DNA of 64,000 nt, from the NCBI GenBank assembly GCA_046350055.1, contig JAXMBC010000001.1:992001-1056000 (forward strand), read 5' to 3'. The notes beneath the pieces were generated by a model. It was not told the DNA's origin. It saw only the letters and a list, made by a program, of their open reading frames with translations, and searched no databases. This DNA is from JAEUIE01 sp046350055 (GTDB lineage: Bacteria; Planctomycetota; Planctomycetia; Gemmatales; HRBIN36). Position 1 is the stretch's first letter, and every line of letters begins with the position of its first letter. Of this stretch, positions 20,440 to 27,812 are shown piece after piece. Position numbers and translations under genes: made by a program.

Positions 20440-22167
20440 ATGTTACCCCCTCGTCGTCGTCATCGTCGTGGTTGGACTGCCCCCCTGCTCAATCTGTGGG
20501 ATTGGGTTGGTATGCAGTGGTGGCATATCAGACAGTTCTTCGCCAGGCTGTTCGATTTCCGCTGGGTCACTTCGCGGCTGAGCAACTTCTTTGCACGGGC
20601 CTGGGCAGCAGTGCTTTACCCGTTCCATGTCATCAGCTGGCTCCTGCAGCAGGCCTGGTCGGTGATGGTGGCGTGGTGGCAGATCCGTAACTTCCGCTAC
20701 CTGATTCAGGGACTGCCTGCACTCATTGGCATCATCTTCATCATCGTGATTTCGGCCTACACCTGGCTGCGTTCCGACGATGGTCTGCAGGAACTCTACA
20801 TCCGCCAGGCGACGGAGGCCCGGCTGCGGGCCGACCGCTCGCGAGCTCGCCTCTGCTACGAACGGCTGATGCAACTGCAGTATCACGGCGATCCGCGCCG
20901 GCTGGAAACCCAGTTCCACCTGGGACGGCTGGCCTTTGATCTGGGACAGAGAGAGCGCTCCAAAGCACTGCTCACCGAACTGGCTAATCCCGATAACGAC
21001 GATGGCTTTGCCGAGGCCCATCTGGAAAAAGCCGCATCCCTGATGCAGAAGCAGAACAAGTCCAAGGATGATCTCGATCTGATTGAAAAGCACCTGCGTC
21101 GCGCACTCAAGAAAGTGCCGGACCACAAGAGGGCCAATGGCGTCCTCGGGCAGGTGCTCTTTTATCGCGGACGCATGGAGGAAGCCATCGCCTGTCTTGT
21201 GAAGAGTGATCCTACCGATGTCGATTCCCGACTCACCCTGGCGAAAATCTACAAGATGCAGGGCAACCAGGCCCAGGCCAATCTCTACATCGAACCGCTC
21301 ATCGAATACCTGCGGAACAATGCCCAGGGCGAGATTGATGATATCCGCTTCCGTGTTCTGCTGGCCAGTGCCCACTTGCAACTGGACGAATTTGAACAGG
21401 CGATCAAGGTACTGGAAAATGCCTATGCGATCAAGAAGTCGGAATTCTTCCGTGTGACCCTGTCGAACTGCTATGTCGACTGGTTCGTCAAGCTCAGCAA
21501 GCTGCCTTCCACTCCGGAACGGGAACGGGAGCGCCTGATGAAACTGATTGCTGCCATGGAATGGGATAGTACCAATCTGACTGCGCTGAAGTTCTTCGTG
21601 CTGATGATGAACAACTCCGGCCCCGATTCCGAAGAACGCCGTCGGGCCTTTCAGATTCTCCTGGCCCTGCGAGGCAACAACGCCTATCTGCACTTATACC
21701 TTGGCGATAAGCTCAATGAGGAAGGAAAGACCGAAGAGGCCATGAAGGAATGGGACCTCGCGTTCAAGCTGAACCCTGATAGCGCCATTATCGCCAATAA
21801 CTTTGCCTGGATCCTGACCCAGGGTAGTCAAACCCAGGTGCCTGTGGCCCCTGACCTGATTCGCGCCGAACGTATCATCACGGAAGTAATCAAGCGCACC
21901 GCTCCAGATGATGCCAACAAACCCTGGTTCTATGGCACCCGTGGCACCATCTACATGAAGATGGGACGCTACCAGGATGCGCGGGACGACCTGGTCCGGG
22001 CTGCCCAGCGCCGCGGTGCCGAGAACGACCTGGCACTGCAGAAACAACTGGTCGAGGTCTATCGCATTCTGGGTATGACCACCATGGAAGCGACGCACCA
22101 GAAGATTGTACAGGAACTGCTCAAACGCAATTCCCGCACCGACGCCACTGCACCGGAACGACAATAA
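20440..22167 (+). CDS. Membrane-anchored TPR-repeat protein linked to the exosortase
   Basis: 575 aa from the ATG at 20440, with AAGGAGGG ending 8 bases upstream inside the exosortase gene's last codons. A basic, Trp-rich N-terminus is followed by a membrane helix (LPALIGIIFIIVISAYTWLR, about residues 90-112). The rest is a TPR-type solenoid with units such as ARLCYERLMQL, RANGVLGQVLFYRGRMEEA and NNAYLHLYLGDKLNEEGKTEEAMKEWDLAFKLNPDS. It probably scaffolds envelope protein export or assembly with the exosortase. Partner proteins are unknown. Confidence 0.8.
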   Translation: MLPPRRRHRRGWTAPLLNLWDWVGMQWWHIRQFFARLFDFRWVTSRLSNFFARAWAAVLYPFHVISWLLQQAWSVMVAWWQIRNFRYLIQGLPALIGIIFIIVISAYTWLRSDDGLQELYIRQATEARLRADRSRARLCYERLMQLQYHGDPRRLETQFHLGRLAFDLGQRERSKALLTELANPDNDDGFAEAHLEKAASLMQKQNKSKDDLDLIEKHLRRALKKVPDHKRANGVLGQVLFYRGRMEEAIACLVKSDPTDVDSRLTLAKIYKMQGNQAQANLYIEPLIEYLRNNAQGEIDDIRFRVLLASAHLQLDEFEQAIKVLENAYAIKKSEFFRVTLSNCYVDWFVKLSKLPSTPERERERLMKLIAAMEWDSTNLTALKFFVLMMNNSGPDSEERRRAFQILLALRGNNAYLHLYLGDKLNEEGKTEEAMKEWDLAFKLNPDSAIIANNFAWILTQGSQTQVPVAPDLIRAERIITEVIKRTAPDDANKPWFYGTRGTIYMKMGRYQDARDDLVRAAQRRGAENDLALQKQLVEVYRILGMTTMEATHQKIVQELLKRNSRTDATAPERQ

Positions 22168-22171
22168 CCAC

Positions 22172-22205
22172 CCTGGAGCATTCCACACCCGGAAATTGCT
22201 CCAGG
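22172..22205 (+). terminator. Hairpin after the exosortase/TPR operon
   Basis: CCTGGAGCA pairs with TGCTCCAGG (9 bp), and an inner TTCC/GGAA pair tightens the loop. It starts 5 bases past the TPR stop. No strong T-run follows, so termination is likely but not certain. Confidence 0.55.
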
Positions 22206-22348
22206 ATCACGCCATTCCATCAGCTTCTTCACCAGACTCACCCTGGAAGCGATCGGAATGACCTGTGGCATCTTTGCCACTTGGCAGGCTGCCCTCCTCT
22301 GCCTAGAACACATTCCCGCACACTTCTCGTCTCTACACGGAGGGAACC

Positions 22349-23719
22349 ATGTCCGACCCCAACGCCCTGATGGCTACCCGGGTTCCTCCTCATTCCCTCG
22401 AAGCGGAACGTTGCGTGCTGGGCAGTATGCTCCGCGATGCCCGCATCATCCCTGATGTTCAACTGGTTCTTCGCCCGGAGCATACCGACGAGAATTTCTA
22501 CAGCGACGCCCATCGCCGCATTTATCGCGCCATCAACCACTTGCAGGCCAAGACCCACAGCGTTGACCTGGTGGTCCTGAGCAACGAACTCCATGCTACC
22601 GGCGAAATTCAGGATGTCGGCGGCTACCAGTACCTCGCCCAGGTCTACGACGAGACCCCGACTGCTGCCAATGCCACCTACTATGCCCAGATCGTCCGCG
22701 ACAAGGCTATCATCCGCTACCTGATCTACACCGGCACCGATATTGCCCGCAATGCTGCCGACCAGATTGCCCCTGCCACCGAACTGCTCGAAGCTGCGGA
22801 ACGCAAGATCATGAGCATTGCCGAGTGGGGCGTGGCAGGCGAAACCATCAGTATGAGCAAGGCGGTCAGCGAAGCCTTCGACCGCATGGATGCCCGCGCC
22901 AAACGCGAAGGCGGCGGCGACGTCAGCGGCCTGCCTTCCGGCTACGTCGATCTCGATAACATCACCGCTGGCCTGCAGGATTCCGAACTCATCATCATCG
23001 CAGCCCGCCCCTCCGTCGGTAAAACAGCCATCACGCTGAACATCATGCGCAACGTAGCTGTCGACTACGACATGCCGGTCTTCTATGCCTCGCTCGAACA
23101 GTCACGCATTGAACTGGCAGAACGTCTGCTCTGCTGCGAAGCCAAGGTGGACAGCCAGAAGCTGCGAAAGAACATTCTCAGCACCGACGAACACCGCGAC
23201 ATTGTCGATGCAGGCTCGCGGCTGAGCCAGTCGAAGATCTTCATCGACGATTCCCCCGGGCAGAACATGATCCGCATCGCGGCCAACGCCCGCCGCCTCA
23301 AGCTCAAGCATGATATCAAGCTCATCGTGGTGGACTATCTGCAGCTCATCGAACCTGATAACCGCAAGGATAGCCGCCAGGAACAGGTCGCTGCCATCTC
23401 CCGCCGTCTGAAGTTCCTCGCGAAGGAACTGAAGATACCGGTGATCGCCTGTGCCCAGCTCAACCGAGGTGTCGAGAATCGCACCGAAGCAGAGCCTCGC
23501 CTGTCAGACTTGCGTGAATCGGGCTCCATCGAACAGGATGCTGATACGGTGATGCTGCTGCACCGGCCCAAGGATCCGCAGACAGGCCTGGATGCCGACG
23601 GTGTGCTGGAAATCATCATCGCCAAACAGCGTAACGGCCCCGTGGGCAAACTGACGCTGGCGCATATTAAGCAACACATGCGCTTCACCAACTACGCCGG
23701 CGGCCTGGCCCCGTATTAA
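22349..23719 (+). CDS. dnaB: Replicative DNA helicase DnaB
   Basis: 456 aa, normal length. The N-terminal DnaB domain starts PPHSLEAERCVLGSMLRD. The RecA-like helicase core has Walker A at residues 219-226 (ARPSVGKT), Walker B in LIVVDYLQLI, a CAQLNRGVENR segment and the arginine-rich LRESGSIEQDAD motif. DnaB unwinds DNA at the replication fork as a hexamer. GGAGGG lies 6-11 bases before the ATG. No DnaC, ribosomal L9 or other replication gene is adjacent. No intein is present. Confidence 0.95.
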   Translation: MSDPNALMATRVPPHSLEAERCVLGSMLRDARIIPDVQLVLRPEHTDENFYSDAHRRIYRAINHLQAKTHSVDLVVLSNELHATGEIQDVGGYQYLAQVYDETPTAANATYYAQIVRDKAIIRYLIYTGTDIARNAADQIAPATELLEAAERKIMSIAEWGVAGETISMSKAVSEAFDRMDARAKREGGGDVSGLPSGYVDLDNITAGLQDSELIIIAARPSVGKTAITLNIMRNVAVDYDMPVFYASLEQSRIELAERLLCCEAKVDSQKLRKNILSTDEHRDIVDAGSRLSQSKIFIDDSPGQNMIRIAANARRLKLKHDIKLIVVDYLQLIEPDNRKDSRQEQVAAISRRLKFLAKELKIPVIACAQLNRGVENRTEAEPRLSDLRESGSIEQDADTVMLLHRPKDPQTGLDADGVLEIIIAKQRNGPVGKLTLAHIKQHMRFTNYAGGLAPY

Positions 23720-23750
23720 GGGCGAGCGTCGAGCCGTCAGGCCGACTCGC

Positions 23751-25241
23751 CTACCCCAGCACCTCTTTCACCACTTTGCCATGCACATCGGTCAGCCGGT
23801 AGTAGCGGCCCTGGTGTTGATACGTCAACTTCTCGTGATCGATACCCAGCAAATGCAGGATCGTCGCCTGCATGTCATGCACGTGCACGCCGTTCTCCGC
23901 AACGGAGTAACCAAACTCATCGGTGCTCCCAAAGCTCATGCCCGGCTTCACGCCGGCACCAGCCATCCACATCGTAAAGCATCGGGGGTGATGATCGCGG
24001 CCATAGTCAGTCGCGGTCAGTTTGCCCTGACTGTAGTTCGTCCGGCCAAACTCGCCTCCCCATACTACGAGCGTATCATCGAGCATGCCTCGCTGTTTCA
24101 GATCGGTCAGCAGGCCAAATGTCGCCTGATCGATATCCGCACATTGCCGACGTATGCCACCGGGCAGTCCGCCATGGTGATCCCACCCGGGATGGTAGAG
24201 CTGAATGAAACGCACGTTTCGCTCTGCCAGCCGCCGGGCCAGCAGACAGTTAGCCGCAAACGTGCCGGGCTTCCTGGCCTCCGGCCCATACAGCTGCCAA
24301 ACACTTTCAGGTTCCTTCGCCAGTTCCATCACCTCCGGCACACTGGTCTGCATGCGGTACGCCATCTCATACTGGGCCATCCGCTGGGCAATCTCCGCAT
24401 CGCCGGTACGCTCCATCTGGACCTGATGCAGCTCCGCCAGGCGGTCCAGCATCTTGCGACGTCCCTCGGCACTGATTCCCTCCGGGTTGGCCAGAAACAA
24501 CACCGGATCCTTGCCACTTCGAAACTGCACGCCCTGATGAGTGCTGGCCAGGAATCCATTCCCCCACAGCCGGGCGTACAGTGGCTGATCAATGCGATCC
24601 TTGGAGATGAGCACCACGAAGTTGGGCAGGTTGGCATTCAAACTTCCCAAACCATAGCTCAGCCACGCCCCCATCGATGGCCGCCCCGCCAGTTGCGATC
24701 CCGTCTGGAAGAAAGTAATGGCCGGGTCGTGGTTGATAGCTTCAGTATGCAGCGACTTCAGGAAGCACAGTTCATCCGCCAGCTTGGCTGTGTGAGGCAG
24801 CAGATCACTGATCCACGCCCCCGATTTGCCATGTTGCTTGAACTTGAAGACAGAGCCAGCCAACGGCAGTCTCGCCTGGTGGGCCGACATACCCGTGAGC
24901 CGCTGCCCTTGCCGCACACTGTCGGGCAGGTCTTCGCCATTCTTCTGATTGAGCAGCGGCTTGTAGTCAAAGAGATCCAGCTGCGACGGCCCGCCACTCA
25001 TAAAGAGGTAGATGATCCGCTTCGCCTTTGGCGGATGATGAGGCTTGTCAAGGATGCCACGAACCGTGGGGGGCAGTCCCTGGCGAGCGGGGGGCGTCAG
25101 CCCCCTGAGTGACGAAGGCTGATCGTCCGCGAACCCCTTCGCCCCTAACAACTCCAGCAACGCCGTCGCCCCCATCCCCATGCCAGTGGAGGCAAGAAAC
25201 GAACGACGGGAGTGATGCAGGGCGCTGGTGAGGGTATGCAT
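23751..25241 (-). CDS. DUF1501 family protein with Tat signal
   Basis: 496 aa. The N-terminus has HHSRRSFLAST, a good Tat motif, then a hydrophobic stretch to residue 38. Core motifs match the other DUF1501 gene in this window: IYLFMSGGPSQLDLFDYKP, VVWGGEFGRTNYSQ and YGRDHHPRCFTMWMAGAGVKPG. The C-terminus HLLGIDHEKLTYQHQGRYYRLTDVHG is typical. The PSCyt1/DUF1549 partner is absent on this strand within the window; the gene is convergent with dnaB (31 bases apart). Substrate unknown. Confidence 0.88.
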   Translation of the reverse strand: MHTLTSALHHSRRSFLASTGMGMGATALLELLGAKGFADDQPSSLRGLTPPARQGLPPTVRGILDKPHHPPKAKRIIYLFMSGGPSQLDLFDYKPLLNQKNGEDLPDSVRQGQRLTGMSAHQARLPLAGSVFKFKQHGKSGAWISDLLPHTAKLADELCFLKSLHTEAINHDPAITFFQTGSQLAGRPSMGAWLSYGLGSLNANLPNFVVLISKDRIDQPLYARLWGNGFLASTHQGVQFRSGKDPVLFLANPEGISAEGRRKMLDRLAELHQVQMERTGDAEIAQRMAQYEMAYRMQTSVPEVMELAKEPESVWQLYGPEARKPGTFAANCLLARRLAERNVRFIQLYHPGWDHHGGLPGGIRRQCADIDQATFGLLTDLKQRGMLDDTLVVWGGEFGRTNYSQGKLTATDYGRDHHPRCFTMWMAGAGVKPGMSFGSTDEFGYSVAENGVHVHDMQATILHLLGIDHEKLTYQHQGRYYRLTDVHGKVVKEVLG

Positions 25242-25373
25242 GATGGAAGATCAATGGCAGGTCAGTTAGGTAGGCAACATTACTTTACCACGCTAAGACG
25301 CCAAATCCTAGAGATGCCGCCTCTGTGCACCCATTTGGACAATACGATGACATGGTCACTCTGGAGTCAGACC

Positions 25374-25856
25374 ATGCCAATGACCCATCCACCCACTATC
25401 ACCCAGCCCACGGAAGGCCGTACCGTTTCTGTCGTGGGCGATGTCTACCGCTTCCTCGCCACCGGTGCTGACACCAACGGCACCTACGCCCTGTGGGACG
25501 CCATCATACCGCCGGGTGGCGGACCGCCTCCCCACATCCACAGCCGCGAGGAAGAAGGCTTCTATGTCCTCGAAGGCGAAATCACCTTCCAGATCGGTGA
25601 TCAGCAACTCGTCGCAAGGCCCGGGATGTTCGCCAACATGCCCATCGGCTCACTTCACTCCTTCCGGAATGCCAGTGACCAACCCGCCCGGATGCTCATC
25701 TCCGTCGCCCCGGCAGGTCTGGAGCAGATGTTCCTGGAAGTCGGCCAGCCCGTTGCCACTGGAACAACCACTGCCTCACCACCAACCAAAGCCGAGATAG
25801 ACAAGCTGCTGGCTGCTGCACCACGCTATGGAGTGGAGATACGGCTGCCTCACTAA
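25374..25856 (+). CDS. Cupin-domain protein
   Basis: 160 aa from the ATG at 25374 (GGAG 8 bases upstream). Cupin motif 1 is clear: GGGPPPHIHSREEEGFYVLEG (two His, one Glu as metal ligands, about residues 44-64). Motif 2 is PGMFANMPIGSLHSFRN (about residues 84-100). A small single-domain metal-binding cupin, quercetin-dioxygenase-like in sequence style; the actual substrate cannot be read from sequence. It is divergent from the DUF1501 gene and convergent with the nsrR-like gene. Confidence 0.8.
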   Translation: MPMTHPPTITQPTEGRTVSVVGDVYRFLATGADTNGTYALWDAIIPPGGGPPPHIHSREEEGFYVLEGEITFQIGDQQLVARPGMFANMPIGSLHSFRNASDQPARMLISVAPAGLEQMFLEVGQPVATGTTTASPPTKAEIDKLLAAAPRYGVEIRLPH

Positions 25857-25867
25857 TAGCTGTAATC

Positions 25868-26308
25868 CTACCGCTTCACCACCAACTGCAAAAACTCATT
25901 CCGGCTGCGTGTCTTCACCAGATCAGCCAGCGTATGACGATCCAGTTCACTCAGAAACAGTCGCAGGGCATGTGATAGCACACCCTGCAGACCACACACC
26001 GGCACAATCGGGCAGGTATTCTTTTCCTTGTCGTGGCATTCCACCAGGCGAAACGAACCTTCCGTCGCACGCACCACCTCACCCACCCGAATCTCCTCTG
26101 GCTGTTTCGCTAACTCCACACCACCACTGCGGCCCAAGACGATCTTGATAAACCGCCCCTCCTCCAGCGTCTTCACCACGCGTACCAGGTGGTTCTTCGA
26201 GATGCCATACGCCTGGCTGATCTCCTCCGTACTGATCCGCTTCTCCGGGAAATGAGCCAGATAGAGCAGAACACGCAGAGCATAATCCGTGTGCATCGTC
26301 AGTTGCAT
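25868..26308 (-). CDS. nsrR: Rrf2-family repressor, NsrR-like nitric oxide sensor
   Basis: 146 aa from the ATG at 26308. The winged HTH (TEEISQAYGISKNHLVRVVK, residues 27-46) and the three cysteines Cys91, Cys99 and Cys105 (ECHDKEKNTC then PVCGL) match the iron-sulfur ligand spacing of NsrR in position as well as order. NsrR loses DNA binding when its cluster reacts with NO. It is the last gene of an operon with the flavin reductase (8 bases upstream) and truncated haemoglobin, and an NsrR-type operator lies ahead of the operon, so autoregulation is likely. IscR or RirA are less likely given the neighbours. Confidence 0.82.
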   Translation of the reverse strand: MQLTMHTDYALRVLLYLAHFPEKRISTEEISQAYGISKNHLVRVVKTLEEGRFIKIVLGRSGGVELAKQPEEIRVGEVVRATEGSFRLVECHDKEKNTCPIVPVCGLQGVLSHALRLFLSELDRHTLADLVKTRSRNEFLQLVVKR

Positions 26309-26316
26309 GGTGTTGA

Positions 26317-27282
26317 TTATACCACGGCAGACTCGACAAAGGCATCGGCGGAAATATCGCGACTCGCCATGCCCGCCAGGAACAGCTTCTTCTTGAGCAA
26401 CTGTACGATACCCGGATCGCCACACACAAACCCGCGCCAGCCACTCAGCTTGGGATGAGCCGCCAGGATGACCTTGTCGAGTTCACCCACCGCAACACCA
26501 GTCCCGGCTTCCCCCTCCAGCACCACAGGCCGATACTGCACGTGTGGATGCCTGGCAGTAAGCGTCTGCAGGACATCCGTCCCATAGAGCCCGCCTGGGT
26601 TAAGCGCCCCATGATACAAGTGAATGGGCCCCCGATGGCCCTGCTGCACCGCATCCCAGCAGATGCCCAGCAGCGGGGCAAGACCTGTCCCCGTACCGGC
26701 CAGCAGCAGAGGCTGATCGGGCTTGCCTGCTGTGTAGAAGCAATCCCCCGCGGGGCCTCGTATCGTCACTACATCGCCTGCACGCGCCTCGTCAAACAAC
26801 CAGCCACTCATCCGCCCCCGGGGCACTCGACGAACATGCAACTCCAGCAGTTCCTCCCCCGGCAGACTGGCCAGTGAATAACTGCGGGCCAGCCCATCCC
26901 CCCGTCGCAACGTCACGTACTGTCCAGCGCGATAGGCGAACGGCATCGCCGGCCGCAACGCTACTTTCAACACTGTCGGCGTGAGCAACTCCAGCGAATG
27001 CAGCGTCGCTTCGACATCCAGCCCCGCAGCCGATTCCAGTTGCAGATCCTGCTCCGGTCGGCACACACAGGAAAGAAAGTACCCCTGCTCCACCAGGGCA
27101 GGCTTCAAACCTTGCTGGGCCGAAGTGGGAACGGTTCCACCTTTGGCCCGGAGCATGCAGGTCTGACATGCCCCGGTACGGCAGGAATGTGAAACACTGT
27201 TCCCCTGGCGTAACAGTGCATCCAGCACCGTCTCTCCCGGAGCCAGTTCATAGGTCTTGCCTGCGTAGGTAATAACCGGCAT
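26317..27282 (-). CDS. Ferredoxin-type FAD/NAD(P)H reductase (electron donor to globin)
   Basis: 321 aa. Residues 1-90 form a plant-type 2Fe-2S ferredoxin with Cys34, Cys39, Cys42 (SCRTGACQTC) and Cys72. Residues about 95-200 are the FAD domain with RSYSLAS (near 134), and residues about 205-320 the NAD domain with LLLAGTGTGLAPLLGI and a CGDP motif. The arrangement matches phenol-hydroxylase or methane-monooxygenase reductases and the reductase half of flavohaemoglobin with an added 2Fe-2S domain. It starts 3 bases after the globin stop, which suggests that it reduces the truncated haemoglobin during NO dioxygenation (inference). Confidence 0.85.
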   Translation of the reverse strand: MPVITYAGKTYELAPGETVLDALLRQGNSVSHSCRTGACQTCMLRAKGGTVPTSAQQGLKPALVEQGYFLSCVCRPEQDLQLESAAGLDVEATLHSLELLTPTVLKVALRPAMPFAYRAGQYVTLRRGDGLARSYSLASLPGEELLELHVRRVPRGRMSGWLFDEARAGDVVTIRGPAGDCFYTAGKPDQPLLLAGTGTGLAPLLGICWDAVQQGHRGPIHLYHGALNPGGLYGTDVLQTLTARHPHVQYRPVVLEGEAGTGVAVGELDKVILAAHPKLSGWRGFVCGDPGIVQLLKKKLFLAGMASRDISADAFVESAVV

Positions 27283-27285
27283 CGC

Positions 27286-27651
27286 CTACCGTCCCAGAAC
27301 GTCGTTGCGGGTCGACTCAGCAATGGCAAGCACCTGATCAATGAGCGGCTGGGCAACGCCCAGGTCCTTCAGCGTGCTGCCCAGGTGCTCCGCCACAGCA
27401 TTGAAATGGCTGTCATTCAGCCCTGCCGCTACCAGGTGAGCATGCCCTTTCCGCATATCCAGCCCGGTGTAGTTGTGCGGCCCGCCAAACGCCATGGTCA
27501 GAAAGGCCTTCTGCTTGCCAATCTGCTTGTCCATGTCGATCCCTTCAAAGAAGCGGCTGATGCGATCATCGCTCAGCACCTTGCGATAGAAGAGATCGAC
27601 CGCTGCTTCGACAGCAGGCTGCCCACCCAGTTGTTCGTAGAGAGAGCTCAT
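27286..27651 (-). CDS. glbN: Group I truncated haemoglobin (GlbN type)
   Basis: 121 aa from the ATG at 27651, preceded by GAGG; ATG 27678 would add 9 residues lying over the operator. Haem-pocket residues line up with cyanobacterial GlbN: B10 Tyr22, Gln43, Gln47 and proximal His70 in MRKGHAHL. The position of cyanobacterial His46 is Lys46 here, so the haem is probably not bis-histidyl. FEGIDMDKQIGKQKAFLTMAFGG and YTGLDMRKGH are the family signatures. Truncated haemoglobins with Tyr-B10/Gln convert NO to nitrate with O2. First gene of the NO-response operon. Confidence 0.9.
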   Translation of the reverse strand: MSSLYEQLGGQPAVEAAVDLFYRKVLSDDRISRFFEGIDMDKQIGKQKAFLTMAFGGPHNYTGLDMRKGHAHLVAAGLNDSHFNAVAEHLGSTLKDLGVAQPLIDQVLAIAESTRNDVLGR

Positions 27652-27669
27652 CCGACACCTCGCGGAGTA

Positions 27670-27692
27670 AAGTTGCATTTCATATGCATCTT
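27670..27692 (-). promoter_or_regulatory. NsrR-type operator
   Basis: The minus strand reads AAGATGCATATGAAATGCAACTT, an inverted repeat of 11-base arms around one base with 9 of 11 pairs symmetric. It resembles the published NsrR consensus (AAGATGYATTT spaced by one base from AAATRCATCTT). It lies 18 bases upstream of the globin start, where a bound repressor would block transcription. Confidence 0.75.
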
Positions 27693-27812
27693 TTGTAGCA
27701 CCTCTCTCCAGCCTGTCAACTACATCATCGGCATTGACGATGCACGGGCAACCGAATTTGCACCTTCTCCACTTTCCCTATCATTTCCTAATCCTTCTCA
27801 AACCCCATCCAC

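Noticed and set aside
23781..25112. Open frame of 443 codons on the plus strand
   Set aside because: Antisense to the DUF1501 gene with Tat signal; no recognisable domain.
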